Assembly (NCBI GenBank): GCA_037893225.1
Contig: JAZGUH010000005.1
Location: 2,166,475 to 2,230,474, forward strand
Reading direction: 5' to 3'
Length of the DNA stretch: 64,000 nucleotides
Source: Hippasteria phrygiana
Taxonomy: Eukaryota; Echinodermata; Asteroidea; Valvatida; Goniasteridae
Made by a program: the position numbers and the translations under genes. Each line of letters begins with the position of its first letter. Positions within the stretch are counted from its first letter, which is position 1. Under the pieces are notes generated by a model that saw nothing but the letters and a program-made list of their open reading frames with translations, was not told the DNA's origin and did no database searches. Shown one piece after another: positions 24,201 to 37,869 of this stretch.

Positions 24201-27050
24201 TGATAAAGTTCAGCGAAGTCGTTGCCCCTTTCAGCCTGCTCAAAGAAAACAGATATACACAACTAGGCCTTATTCTACCGTCAACTGCCAAGTGCTATAC
24301 AGGCCTCGTTATTATGATATGCTGACTGTTCCCAAAGAGCGTGAAAGTTGACTTCAAAATCCAAGGAGGTATGGTAAAAATTCTCCCGGGCATCGGTATT
24401 GAAAGGAGCTAAAACGTGTGATTATTTTGTTTTCTGATGCGCCAAGCTGAGAAACTACAATAACGTGGTTTTTCTGAAGGAATAACAGAGGTATTTTCAA
24501 TAAATTATTGCAAATTTGATAACCAACACAATGACCTCAACTTGGTTTTGCCGTATTGAAACCAAAACGAGGTTACAGTATGCAAAACAAAGACTCTTTC
24601 TCGCCGTTACAATGTACCGGTAGGTTGTTAAAACTATTACGTAAGACCCAAAGACGTAAATCTTTTTTTCGTATAGGAATCAATTGAAACTGGCGATGTC
24701 TGCCTGTACAACCTCTCCTTCAACCCCAACCATGCAAGGCCCGGTAGGATCATTCGATGAGAATTAATAGGAAGTTAATGAATTAAATTAAAGCTGTTAT
24801 ATCCGTGCTATGACTGAAAAATTCAGTTGAATGAATTTCCCCCTACCAATGAGTTTATGGAAGAATTTTGCATACCGGTACACTCTGCACTGTAGGCCAA
24901 TTTGGTTCTCCGTTTAATTTATGTTCTACGCGCGACGATCACACATAAACAATCAGAATTAGGAGCAACTCGCTCTTATTTTTAACTTATAACATCTGTA
25001 CATACGGTTACTGGTCATGGGCCGACTGTTTGGTATTAAAGATGTCTCACTGTAACTTGTTAGTGCTAAGAAATTGTCAGATTAATTTGAAAATATATTT
25101 TACGGGGTGCCACACCCTACATCAGGGACACAGCATCTTTAAAAGTAAGTTCCCGTGTTATCTAATAATATCTGTACCATTCATACCACCATGCTGCATA
25201 TTTACAATATCTACCAAATCAAACCGCATTCCTCTTCCGTCTTGGTGTTCTGTGTCCCGTGCCAGACCTCGCAAACACGGTCAAGAGAAAAGATTGCCAA
25301 AAAACTAGGCCGATTCTACGAGATGACAGGGCTTGTTTGAACCCTAAGGTGTCCGGAGCACAAAAGCCGCGGATTTTAATCTCCAGAAGAAAAAAAAAAG
25401 TTGCACTGTACACAAGACCGCGCTCCAAAAAGAATAATAATCTCCCTGCGGCTGTTCGATTATTACCCATAGATCAGACAAAGGGCTGTGCAGGGCTGAT
25501 CATCGTAAGTTCAACAATGACAAGTTTGTCCCGGGGGAGTTTGGTCGGGAGGTTCCGTAGCTCGGGAAATGGAGGCTCTTGTCTCCTGGTCTGCTCTGGG
25601 GTTTGCCCGGGGTTGTTGTACGCCGTCTGGTCTGTTTTCCGCCCGCTTCAGTGACGGAGGGGGAGGGCGGGTCAAGTGGTCTACGTCAAGCATCTTCGCT
25701 GTCTGTTTCTTTGTTTTGTGTTGTCGTGTTGGTCTTCTTTCGTAGATTTTGCAAAGAATACAATGTAAGAGTAATTTTCTGATCAGTGGTAAGTTTTAGT
25801 TCATTCTCTGTTGCACTATTTATATTCTTCTATATCCACTGCAAATATGACGTCTAAGTTTATCGGGGGTTGTTATATTTGCTCATTGATTTATCGGCTT
25901 TTTGATTTATTGATTCATTAGTTCGTTTATTTCTTAAATCATTTATTAATTTATATATTGATATAGGCTAAATGCTAATAATGTATACAAGGGCGAGGTC
26001 TATCTGCATTCAAGAGCCTGGAGAGGTTCTATGGGGAGGGGCCCTTTTTGCGTATTTGCTTTAGTGTGTGATTTTGGCGAGAATTTATAAATTTTATGAA
26101 AGAAAAATCAGAAAATTCATACATTATCTTCAGGATGTGTAAAAAGTTACTTTCAGAAAAAATACATACCACACACTACTCCTTCCCCGAAAAAATAACC
26201 AGCGCAGAACTATTCAATAGAAACAAGAAAATGGTTATTCCACTTTCTGAATTCTGAACGTAATAACTCCGTGATCAACAACGAAAACGAAAACCTCTAG
26301 TAAACCCGGCATTAGATAATACTGTGGTACATTAAACTGTGTCTTGATTGCGGAATGACCGCAAATGACCCCGTGCATGCACATGTGTAATGAGTTTGCG
26401 AGCTGCCGGTTGAATAATTGATATAGCGTAAAATCATGTACGGGCTGAGTTTCAAAATAACTGGGGGCTTTCGAACGCTATCAACTCGAGATATCGAGCC
26501 CGTAGTGCCGGCCGCTGTTGTTAAAGGCATGGCTGGTAACACTTTCAAATTGTCTTTGTTCGCGCTAAATGCTAGAAACAACAGACAACGATTATTGCCA
26601 ATCATGGGCTGTGTTGCTGCTTCGCGTTGTGGGAAGCTTTTGTTCCGTTGTTTTGGGGTTTAATATCCGGCGAAGATCAATGAATGGGGTTGATGGCCGG
26701 GGATAAGCATTTTTTCACCCACGTGACCAAATTGCTTGACACGTAAACAAAACCACCGGGTGTGGACCGCCTTGAAGTGATGATGTACATGCAGATTAAA
26801 CCACGTGCACACATGCAGCACGCTTGACTAGTTTACTTGACTAAGTCTTCATTAGCATCACTGCATTAAGCGGTCCATGACGACCCGTGAAAAGGGTCTG
26901 TGTAATCTTTCAATTATCTGGGGATTGGACATTTTTCAGGGTTGGACAGCTATAGGCCTACACTGCAAAAACCTGCACCAAAATAAGAATGGATTGCCAA
27001 GAAACAATCGTCCATGTATACAGACAGCTTAAATTAGTGTTTGTTTTTGT

Positions 27051-27162
27051 CTGTTTGTTTGTTTGTTTGTTTGTTTACATTCACGTAATCCATATTGCAA
27101 GTTCGTGTAAATAATATTTATTAAGATGAAAACTTTATGTATTTATTTATTTATTTATTTAT
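27051..27162. repeat. (GTTT)n and (ATTT)n microsatellites
   Basis: A GTTT run at 27051-27076 is followed by an ATTT run at 27141-27162, separated by about 65 bp of ordinary sequence. Confidence 0.9.
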
Positions 27163-28437
27163 TACATTTCTTTACCCAGGGTGTGCCCAAACAGTTTCAA
27201 AACTGGTTGCCATTGGGGCCCTGCTATTTTTAGTGAAAACTTTCATTTATCAATTAGCAAGGGTGGAATTTTGAACCGAAACTTTGAATTTTGTGAGCTG
27301 GAATCATGATAAAATACCGGTACTACATCGCGTTCTCACCCATGCGTTCCTTTCAGAAACTAATGTGGAGCTAAAGAGTGAGGGCGGGCTACAACACGAC
27401 CGCAAAAATAGCAGTCGGTCTTTCCAAGACGCGCCTCTTTCAGCACACATCCTTGAACGCAGTCGCACATCATTTCAGTTGTACACGGTATACAATTTCA
27501 CCGTTTTCTACAATGGAAACTCAATTTTATCCTAGATTATTATCAAACCCACAATGCGTGGACTTGGTGTAATCATACGAAGAATCAACAGTGTACAAGT
27601 ATGGGCAGAATACTTCAGATTTCTGTTTGAAGTTCTGAAGTACTGACGTATCATAGCGCCTGGGTAAATGCATGTACTTGCCTGGGCAAGACGGTGTGTA
27701 CACAGTCTGTGTATTTAAGTACAATTCTTGGCAAAATTTGAGGGAAGATATAAGCTTGTGTAATCGAGAAAAGGGGGAAAACACAACGACAAAATAATAA
27801 TCAAGCGCAAACACGGTGGGGGCGTTTGGCGGAGCGGCGGTGCTTATCGGGCGGTGATCGCGGCTGGTTTGACAGCGGACTGGGAACAAGTCAACATGGT
27901 TCCCGCCGAAACATTGACACAGCGATCGCGAGTTGATAGAATCCGGTGTAGGTGACAAGCTGGAGTGATGTAGTCGCGATAGATAAAAATGTTCAGATTA
28001 TGATCTGATCAGGTGCTTGATCAGGATGGATTGTAGAGCGGAAATGTAACCAATATCACAATATAATTCTCTTTTCTACTTACGGAGATTTTGTATAGCC
28101 TGGGCCCTGGAATGACTTTTGGAAGTTTTCTTATCCCTAAAGATAAGGACTATTGTCCTCATTTTCATGTTGATGTCCAATTTTGAATCCTGTTTTTTAC
28201 CAGTCATTTTATAGTAGAAAGATACTAATATTACATGTCGTATTTGGGGCCTTATTGGGGTGTAGTAATCTATTTTCAGCCAGGATTTTTACATTTTGAC
28301 TGAAAAGTCGTCACTTTGCGTTCTTATACCTTTTAAACAGAGAAAAACAATTAAATAGACATTAACATGTTTCTGTTTGGACGACTTCAGTACACCCCGA
28401 TTCCCCTCCACACTCTATTCCGTGTAATATACGTTTT

Positions 28438-28735
28438 CCCAGACGATTTCGGAAAATGTGCACATTAATTTGTAAAAGATGCATTCGTTTTCGTGCGAAA
28501 TAGAATGAACGTTCACTATCCCGTTTTCTATTTAACAATTGATAATTCTATTTCCATAAAGGTGCATTCGGTCGTAAAAAATCAGCGTACGATTTCCCGA
28601 ATGTGCACTTAATTTAGTATATTGATAATTCGTTTTAGCGCGAATTCGAATGCACACCCGCAATCCTATTTTCCTTTTAATTTAGACCTATCATCAATTT
28701 ATTTCGCTAAAGGTGCAGCCGATTTCCCGCGCAGT
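28438..28735. repeat. Diverged tandem duplication, about 147 bp
   Basis: ACGATTTC, then TGTGCACATTAATTT, then TTTCTATTTAACAATTGATAA, then AAAGGTGCATTCGG in the first copy is echoed by ACGATTTCC, TGTGCACTTAATTT, AATTTAGACC and AAAGGTGCAGCCG about 147 bp later. Related TGCACATTAATTT words recur near 29360, so the family may be larger. Confidence 0.55.
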
Positions 28736-30289
28736 GTTTTTTTTAATGCATGTCTCGTCAAGCATTGGAATTCATTTATTCGTTAACAAAAGTAACATAT
28801 GGGGGAACTAAACCAGGTGGTCTAGTCTTTTGAAACATACCAACAAATAGAAATCCCTAAGCTGAAGAAAATCGTTCTTTCTTTGCTCAGCATTTGCCAC
28901 GGTCGCATCATATAGCCAAATTTCACAGTTGACATACCGGTAGGCCTCCTAAAATATCCAATAATGGTGGACAGTCGAACTGATAAAATGAGAGAGAACT
29001 TGAAGAAATACAGAAAGACATTAAAATACAATTAAGACAAAGAACCAACAATAAAAAAAGAGCAAACACATTAATGATCAATTAGGTCTACAATACATTG
29101 ATTAATTAATAAATTAATGAATTAATAAATCAATTAAAGTTGTATCATGGTATGAATGGTATAGGCCATACTTTATATACAATTGAATGCAGAATTTGCG
29201 AAATATAAATTGTAACAAATGAAAACGAATATTCAATTTAGGCCGTGCCACAATGACAAATCGATTTGCTGCGAAATAGATTGCACATTCTTAATAATCG
29301 GCCACGCATACGTCAAACCGAAAGCTTAATCACGTATTTGTAATCGTTTAAATGAAACGTTATGCACATTAATTTATTTGAATCATACAAAATGAAATCG
29401 AATGCTAGTTTTTGCGAAAATGAAACCCGGATATACGTCGTTCTCAAAATCAGCGCGAAATTTAATTCAAGTTTTACAAACATTTATTAACATCTATCGA
29501 AATCGTCCAAGAAAACCTTTATTTGTGGATGGGGAGTTACACGTTGGGTTTAAACATTTCACCCTTAAACAAGAATAAGTGGTCGCATTTTCTATGCCAT
29601 GCTAGGCAAGAAATCATGGAGGGAATTTAAATGCATCCGATGCTAATTCGAACTTGTGAGCCACCCAGTCCATTTCAAATTATGTTCACACTTTCGTGTT
29701 CAGTTTTCACTTTAAAGACTGCCCAGACCTTACAAAATACAATTAGGCAACCTTAAGCGAAACGACTGGGCCTACTACAGAAAAATGATATTTTCTGCTT
29801 GTTTTTTTTTTAGAATCTCATCAGCGATGCATATCGGCATAACGCACTAGGTCCTGCAATAGGAATTCCTGGTCTTTCACCATAAATCACCCAAACGTGT
29901 CCACTTTCCTAGTCACTTTTGTTGTTTGCTAAAGAATGTCTTTGTAATTGTGCACTGTTTGTAGACTCACAAAACGCGGAAATATTTCACGGTAATCAAT
30001 GTGTTACGCCTAATGCTCGCACTTTCAGATTCCGCTACTTTGGTTTGTCAAAGTAAAATGACATGTTAATATATATGAATGCTGGATAAGGTTGTAGATT
30101 GTGTGCGTTGAGAGTGACACTGACTGTCTACCGTAAAATATTTTAAAATAGGAGGTACTATGACAGATTACGAGCCCTCTATTTGTTGTGGTTCCCCATG
30201 TATAGTGACTCAAGCACAGAGTATGCGTTTAAGACCACATAGAGTACCGGTATGAAACAAAAATTCTTTGTCAAAAGAGCATAACAGTA

Positions 30290-30408
30290 CACTGCAAAAA
30301 CTGTGGTGTTAAATTAACACCATGTGGTGTTACCGTGTTTATATTGGGCGAATGGTTCAATATAAACACCACATGGTGTTAATTTAACACCACAGTTTTT
30401 TTGCAGTG
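30290..30408. mobile_element. Foldback MITE, CACTGCAAAAACTGTGG family, copy 1
   Basis: The element begins CACTGCAAAAACTGTGG and ends with its inverted copy, CCACAGTTTTTTTGCAGTG. Nearly the whole 119 bp folds on itself around an ATTGGGCGAATGGTTCAAT centre. A second copy lies at 34697-34803. It lies about 0.75 kb upstream of the putative Islet promoter. The target duplication is unclear. Confidence 0.8.
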
Positions 30409-30554
30409 CAGCGCTAAGATCAATCATCAAAAATAACCCACCAACAAAAAATGTGACAAAAATATTGCCTGCTAATGGAGCCCAGAAGGCTGTTTAACAT
30501 CAAAATCAGTCAAATATGGAAATACTCCGAGAATTTTTTTATAATTTCTTTTTT

Positions 30555-30568
30555 GGGGGGGGGGGGGG
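30555..30568. repeat. Poly-G tract (14)
   Basis: Run of G following a T run. Confidence 0.9.
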
Positions 30569-31139
30569 TATATATTTGCATGGAGACACTGTTTTGCCTT
30601 AGATGACATCATGCTTTGGTCATGAATATGGAAATTTCATTCGCATAAAACCCCAAATGTTGGAATGACTTCCGAAATTGCTGCAAGGAGGCGGAAATTC
30701 CTGTAACATGCAAGGATAGCTGTTCTACATGTCAAGTTATAACGATTCTATTACACGGTGCCTTTAATAGTTTAAACTGTAGTTTCACCGTAGATCTAAA
30801 TGCTGTTTGCCGTCTACCACTTGTTCTTGTCCGTGTAGCATCATCCATACAAGAAGGAAGCACGGTTGTACCACACAGAAAGCACAGTAATGCATGGTGC
30901 TACACATAAGGCACATGTGCATTTGAGAGACGTGTTTTACGGACACGAGCGGGGCAGCACGACTCGCCGCGTACCGCTCAGCGGGGCTGCACTTCCGCCA
31001 GTGACTACCATCCTCGCTGCGGTCAGCCTCGCCGGGCCTGCACTGTACACCACGGACACGTAATTTGACTTTCAGAACACCGCTCCGCCTGAGTCATCGC
31101 TTGGCTGCTGTGTGTATCTCCTACTTCATCCCCACACAG

Positions 31140-31410
31140 ACAAACGACCAATGGACGGCCTTTGTTTCTGCTATGAGCCGGGTCACGTGGTGGTTCCTTT
31201 GACGCGGTCGGCCAATCAGCGTTGAGTAGATTCCCGGCGGTGGACGTTTCGAAGCTCTCTGCGTGTGTTGTATCAATGTCCCTCATTTCAATGAGTGCTA
31301 TTCGCTTCGCACGGGTACATACGCTTGTGTACACTCGCCACAGCTCAAGACCACCCATTTGGAGCGCACATAAAACAGTCCACCGGGCTAGTTCGGTACT
31401 GCAAAGGTGC
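31140..31410 (+). promoter_or_regulatory. Putative Islet promoter region
   Basis: On the + strand upstream of the LIM1 exon there are two CCAAT boxes (31146-31154, and the NF-Y-like GCCAATCAG at 31211-31219), an E-box CACGTG within GGTCACGTGG at 31181-31190, and a TATA-like CATAAAA at 31369-31375. This would place a start near 31400. The segment is GC-richer than its flanks. It would give a 5' leader of about 490 nt if unspliced. The motifs are seen; promoter activity is inferred. Confidence 0.35.
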
Positions 31411-31890
31411 AATTTTTAGGGGAATGCTTCTTCTTCAACTATAACATCAATATCGGTTCAGTACATCGGATCATTTTTACAGTGAGTTCCCGCAAAGCAT
31501 GGAAGTCTCCCAACTCAAGTTTTCCTAGGCCGTTTGCGGTTTTGTTTAGGACACCGGCAGTTAATACCGTTCTTCAGAACATCCAAGGAAGGGAGCCAAG
31601 ATCCAGCTGTAGTTTTAATCTCTCCGTCTCCCTCACAAGTTGCCAATGCAGAACATTGTCTTTCAAAGTTAAACACAGAACAAATTGCAACCCTGCAAGT
31701 TGATGTGTACTCTTTCAGCACCAAAAGTTGTATGCCAGCGTCTTTCAACCCAACCATTGTGACTTTCTATTCGGATATATACTGCAGACTGACTCTGGAC
31801 TACGCACTTCTTCCTTCGGTTGTGATAGTTCTATCTTTCTGGAAATAGGTATTGGTGGCCCTTGGTCAAGGACCAGACTTTTTGATGATC

Positions 31891-32126
31891 ATGTCGGCTA
31901 TAACTCTCTCTGTCTACCCGGCTGACCAGCCACCGGAGAAGCGGAGGGTGTCTTGCTGCGTGGGGTGTGGGGGACAGATTCAGGACCAGTATATACTCCG
32001 GGTGGCCCCTGACTTAGAGTGGCACGCCGCCTGCCTAAAGTGCGGAGACTGCGACGCCTACTTGGACGAGACGTGTACGTGTTTTGTACGGGATGGGAAA
32101 CCTTACTGCAAACGAGACTACCTCAG
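31891..32126 (+). CDS. ISL1: Islet LIM1 exon (possible first coding exon)
   Basis: Encodes residues 1-78 plus two bases of codon 79. LIM1 zinc ligands are C23, C26, H45, C48, C51, C54, C73 and D76, the standard CCHC/CCCD set, within near-invariant Islet sequence ([20 protein letters not shown]). Start choice: an in-frame TAG at 31846 precedes ATGs at 31885 and 31891, and only the second has A at -3. However, CTCTCTCTGTCTACCC...ACCAG ending at 31930 looks like a good splice acceptor. It sits where vertebrate Islet genes place an intron, just before P-P-x-K-x-R, so the true exon may start at 31931 and be joined to a short upstream exon. The donor CAG|GTAAGG at 32126/32127 is strong and lies at the conserved LIM1/LIM2 boundary. 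Confidence 0.9.
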
Positions 32127-34696
32127 GTAAGGCATGGGACTAGTCAGGGTGTGCACCCTCATCCATGTCATCCCAACTTATCAATTTAGCAAATTTGTCA
32201 ATGCTCAATCTTGGCAATGCTCAATCTTAGCAATGCTCAATCTTGTAACCACCTTCTCACAAGCAGCAGCAATGATTTTAGACTTGTTAGGAGGTATCCA
32301 ATGCAAGATCAAACAACTTTTCAATGTCGATAAACTACATTAACAAGACTACCTTCATTTTTAACTGCTAACTGTTCTCGTTTACTATTTTAAGAGATAC
32401 AGGCCTAATATGACCACATTCGTGACAGTGTGACTAAAGTTCAGTAAAAATGGAAAACTTTACTGAAAAACGATCACCTTCAATAAAACTTCCAATCTGG
32501 CCCCAAATTAGGCACGCATGCAAAACCGCCAGTAATTAACTTTGCAATCTTATAAGTGACAGATGAAACTTAAAAGGAAAGTTTAAAAGAATGAACTTGT
32601 GAAAAGTGAAATGTACTGCTGGTCAACAGAGCTTCAAGTACTTTCCGCAGCAAGTTTCAACTGGTTTAAACCATGGAGTTAGGCCTATAGAAAACATTTT
32701 AGAGCACGTTCCTACACTATAGAACAAAAATTCAACTAACATTTTTCTTGTTCAAGCGTCATAACACTCTTTTCCAACTTTTGTTCTACTCCACTCTAAC
32801 TTGTGCTTTTGTTCGGTTCGTAAACAATTAAATTAAGTCCATTAGGTCTTTCAATGGTGTGGTACTTAAAAAGCAAACTATCAGTGAAGTGTTTGTATAA
32901 GGAAACTCATTTTAAGACTCAAACAAGTTTTGGTGCTTTTAAGAAAATAGATAAACACGTATGTTCAAACGCATTCAAAACTTTGAGCCAAAAATTGAAA
33001 CTTCGAAATTGTTTTTTTGCTAGCAGACCTACAAGTATCTCAAAAGTTGATCGCTATTATCATGCCATTCAAAGACTTTTATGTTTGCCAATCTGATTTG
33101 GTAGTTGTGGCAACAGCATCCGTGTTTGAAGTTTTCTGATATTCACGACCGTAAAATCTGAATGAACGCTATCTCACGTCACCCAGAATACAACCGTCAC
33201 ATCACGCTTGTAATTACCATGCAAAACTTATTTAAACTTTCGAGGGGAAAAAGGTAGTTGGTTGGTTGGTTGAAGTTACAAGAATCCGGTTTGTAATATT
33301 GACAGAAATTGAGTCATTTTCTTCTTTTGAAGAAAGGGTTAAAGTGAGTTATAGCTTGACAAAAAAATGCAAACACATCTAAATTCGTCCTTCAGTGACT
33401 GTGTTAGAATACATGTAAGTTGACGTTTTAGTTCAACTGATGTTCTACAGGTCTATACTGCCATTAGGGCTCTATACAGTTTACAAACGCCACTGTCCTG
33501 CAATTTAGTGCAAACAAATTCCCAGTAAATCCCAAAGCTTTGAACCAAATCCTGATGATTATACATGTATACATAAATGCCCAAAGAAGGACTTTTGAAA
33601 TATGAGTTTACTGATACTGGCCTACTGAGAATGCAAAGTAGAAACATTGCAAGAAACAACTCCAGGAACAATCGAAGGCACGATTCCAAGTGTATGTAAA
33701 CTTTCGACTGCAGTATACCCGGTACGCTCGGTTGGTATGGTTTGAGTTTTGCCTTGACTTTCTGGTCACAAGTCTGTGAACGTGGATACAGTGTATTGGG
33801 CTATACTATCTCTTGCTGTGTTGCGCGATGTACGCTTAATTGAGCTGGTTACAAACACTTAGAAAGCTGACTAATTGTGCTTTTCATAATCCAACAATGT
33901 TGTGACAGCTCAACTTAATCCTGCAACCTGTAATAATGTAAACGTGCTCCACTATTTTTCATAATTTTATGTGAAGACCAACCGTCTAAAAGAAGGACCC
34001 TAATCCGAAGTGGTTCCTTTGTTTTCTATTGTCTTCTAATTTCCAAAGTCTCCATTCAGCGGTTTCGCCAAGTGTATTGCGCTGGCCATGTAATTAACAG
34101 TCAGTGTTTGGTATATAATGGTACTTGGGATAGCGTTGAGTGAGGGCGTTGTTGAAATAGATCTTTGAAGCTTTTTGCAAGCGGTCTGTCCTCGCGTTGA
34201 ATAAGTAGGCCTATATTCAGTCCATGTCGCGTATGAAAACGTATTTATCTCAGTTAGAAATCGATTTTATTACCACCGTTGACGTTTTTCTTCAATATTT
34301 TGCTCTCTTATTATTGTGCTGATTGAATCTGAGTTTATAGTTATCTTGTATAATTGGAAATCTTAGTGGATTGTCGAACACACAGGCCGGGTGGTCGTCG
34401 TTTTCTAAAGAAAATAAGTGGATTAAAGTAGAGCCGCAGTAGAACTGTATTGGAAGATTTGTTCCCAATTTCATAAAGCCATATGTGTACGGTATCGCAA
34501 AATTGACACAACAAAGGAAAATATCCCGTCACTATCAAGGCTGAAAAGACATCTGCCGAAGTAAAGACTGAGATGGATTACAGGTATTGTCATATTAAAG
34601 TTTCCAAAAGTGCATCAATCTGTGTCGATATTGTAATATTTGGTGCTCAACTTCAGTCTTGATAAGCTTGGTTGCTTCTGTATAATATATAAGAAA

Positions 34697-34803
34697 ACTG
34701 CAAAAACTGTGGTGTTAATCTAACACCATGTGGTGTTTATATTGGGCGAGTGGTCCAATATAAACACCACATGGTGTTAATTTAACACCACAGTTTTTGC
34801 AGT
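34697..34803. mobile_element. Foldback MITE, CACTGCAAAAACTGTGG family, copy 2
   Basis: Nearly the same sequence as the copy at 30290, with ends ACTGCAAAAACTGTGG and CCACAGTTTTTGCAGT, and a central ATTGGGCGAGTGGTCCAAT. It lies inside the first Islet intron. Confidence 0.8.
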
Positions 34804-37800
34804 GTACTTTGATTACAAATAAAGAGTACATAATTATAGGCCTGTCGTATACATATGTACATTTCTGATGTGTGGGCATTTTTCTTCATCCAAATAATAA
34901 TCGAATCCATTATATTTTTTTTCTGTTTCCCCAGAATAATAATAATGGAATCAATTTTTTGGGCGTTCACCATGAAAGGATACATTGACGGGGGAATTCT
35001 TGTACACCTCAGCTCAAACCTCACCGTAATGTTCACAAATAAACAGGTGTCTGAAACACACTCCCTCGCCAACGGGAAACTCGGTGTTTACCATAAAACT
35101 TTAATTGTGCAGTTTGTTCAGGGATTGCCAAAAACAGCGAGGCGGTTTCAGCGCGCCCAGCCACAAGATTTTATAGCGATTTTATGGGGGGCTGGCTCAA
35201 AACACGCAAGACCCTCTCATTATTACGAAAGCAAGTTCGGTTGGTTCAGGTACATGCAGGTTGTTATATACGGCGCGGTGATTGTGTAGAAGTTGTTTTC
35301 AGTCTTGGCGGAATTGTACAGTTTTGTTGTGCAGCGCGCATATGGAATTACTTGTTATGCATTTTGTAGTGATACGTTTTTGGATTTGGTTTGTGTATGT
35401 AATGTACCAAGTTGATTGGTTTTCGTCGGTCTCGCTATATACAGTTGTGGTCAAAAGTTTCCTTAATTAATCATTGTTTCCGGAGCTGTTCGCCTTCTTG
35501 CAATTGTTCTGTTGTTAATTCTAGGTGTATCAGTGAAGTCATGTTTCAAAGTCCTTCCCCATGCGTGTATAGTCATTCGGATTTGGCTCGCAGCTATGGG
35601 ATAACATTGAGATTTTGTTTGCAGGACGCTGGTGTTTGTAGAAACGCAACTGCACATAATAGAAAGTTACAAAATATAAAATGAGCGTTTATTGTAAACG
35701 GTTTAACGGACATTTTTGAAGTTTTCTTTTATTCTAAACATTGGTTGTAATCACTGAAGGCTCACGAACACTGTACGTAAAGTTCGCAAAGTTTGCTGCG
35801 TGCGTTGTGTAAAATCATGCACATGTACACGTACGTACTGTGCCAATGCATGGTGGATTTTTGTGTGTGACCGTGTAACCCTGATTGGCAGTATGGGGGC
35901 TGAGCGCTTAATTCCAGGGGCTCGTTGTCGTCCAGTCACGGTCGGCTGAACATGTCCGTACTCCCGTCTCTTGCCCAGCCAGGTGCCTTGTACACCAGGT
36001 GCCTTGTACAGCCCTGTTATATATTATGAGTCCGCAATTGGGGATTTAAGCTCCGTATTAAACTTTAGTACTAAACAGAAGAGATGTGCTTGCCTGCATC
36101 AGTTGTTCTGTCTGATTTTTTTTACTCGCTTGCCAGTTTTCTATGGAGTCGGCCATGCTCATCCGTTTGCGTACGTTTAGTGTCCTTGAACTATCAGTTA
36201 AACAAGATCGTGTACCCAAACTGTCTGTGAGTTTTTTGTGTGTTTCTTGTTCACACACACAGAATAATTTCCTTTGAAGTTTGACTTGCGTAAAACTGAC
36301 CTGTAATTTCCTTTGCAGCGAGAAAGATTATGCGGTATTGATATAAACACCACAATTTCATCATTGCATTTAAACAAAGTTATAGGCCCGCGCTAAATTT
36401 GTATGCCTATGTTTTGACGATTTGGTTTATACACGGAGTCAACCGTCATCAAGTAAAAGTTGTTTTGTAATCAGAAAGATGCTAAGTGGATGTGATTTAC
36501 ATTTCAAAATTCAGTCGTGTTTACAATTCGACTTTCTTTTACTTTTTTCTGATTTATTTTCTCCCAAATTTAAACAGAACTATTCCTCACATTACACAAA
36601 CGCATTCGATAATTATATATATCCAAACTGTCACTCACTGAGCAATACATACGGTACATATTGAAGATGTATTTTTGTATACGTTGGTCAGCCATAAATA
36701 TTTAGACATTTTTATCGAAGAGGTTCCCGCCAAATTTACTCTCTGATTAAATTGTGTTGGATGCTACCTGGCTAAAGTACAGCGTTGACTGACGGGTGTG
36801 TGGAGTTGTCAGCAGACTGAAATATAGCGAAATATAAAGCCAGACTGTGCCAAAAATTTATCATTTTATGAACTAACGTTGAGAGATTTGTTTTGGCTAC
36901 GTCAAGGAAGAAAGAGCTGTCCGACTGGTTGCATTAATAGCAATGTTCATTATGAACTGTAACTATAGCCTATTCATTTAGTTTGCATTGGCTATTTCTC
37001 AGTAAAAATTACAAATCCAGACTAAAAATCGATAGCGTCCAATATACATGTTGTCCCAATTCCCCAAATTACATGCAAAATTAAAGTGACTCGGATAACA
37101 GCGACAATAAAAATAAACGCGTTGAAGTAAAACTTTTCATTTTGTTTAATATGGTGTCACGGATACGTATCAGAATTTTTTTTATATTGCACACACCAGT
37201 AAGAACTTCTGTTTTTAATACATTTTGTACGAAAACGTTCTTCACCGGACTCTTTTGAAAAATATCGTTTTACAGTTTCCATTTGAATTTTCAATTTGGT
37301 CATTTAAAGCATCTGAATTGCCACAAGAACCGATTTGTTTAGAAAGCGAAGATCCGTGCACTGCTTATACTGACAGTCAAATGAGCAGTACAGACTTTCC
37401 CGTTAATTGGCACTCGAGGCGAACGCCATAATTAAAGACACCATTTGTTAAGTTTTATTGCCCGTGTGTCGGCTCATTAATTAAACAAAAAATACCCGCA
37501 CGCTGGTACCCCCAACTGCACATGTGAATTGCACTACCCTCAATATAACAATGCAGAAAACTAAATCGACATGCTAGGCCTGAAGTTGTGGAGAGCGGAC
37601 GAGATTGAACAAAAATCACAAAGGGTTTTGTACATAGCTTGTGGTTGTAATGACCATGGTTTTAGATGGTTGAGGTCGGCTTTATTTTGTACGCGGTCTT
37701 GCGTGCGCCTTCCCCCAAGCCTCTGTTATCAAAATCACACGCTCCCCGCTCCTCAAAAACCTGCCAGGCCGGTTAAATGTGGCCATTTGGCCCCGAAAAA

Positions 37801-37851
37801 TCATCCTCTCGCCTGGGCATGTTAATCGCATCTGTCGACTCTAGCAGAGTC

Positions 37852-37869
37852 GGGGGGGGGGGGGGGGGG
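37852..37869. repeat. Poly-G tract (18)
   Basis: An uninterrupted G run, preceded by a small hairpin (CGACTCT..AGAGTCG). Confidence 0.95.

Larger units (their letters stand above)
21265..30280. other. Non-coding block, no gene recognised
   Basis: No domain-bearing frame or RNA gene was recognised in 9 kb. CpG-rich unique patches occur at about 22710-22990 and 27780-27960. Short AT-rich low-complexity stretches occur at 25880-25975 and 29085-29140. I see no exon of a known Islet neighbour (for example Scaper), although short exons could be missed by eye. Confidence 0.5.

Noticed and set aside
27527..27958. 143-codon frame on the - strand over a CpG-rich patch
   Set aside because: No domain or homologue recognised, and the composition changes midway through the frame, which argues against a single coding exon.
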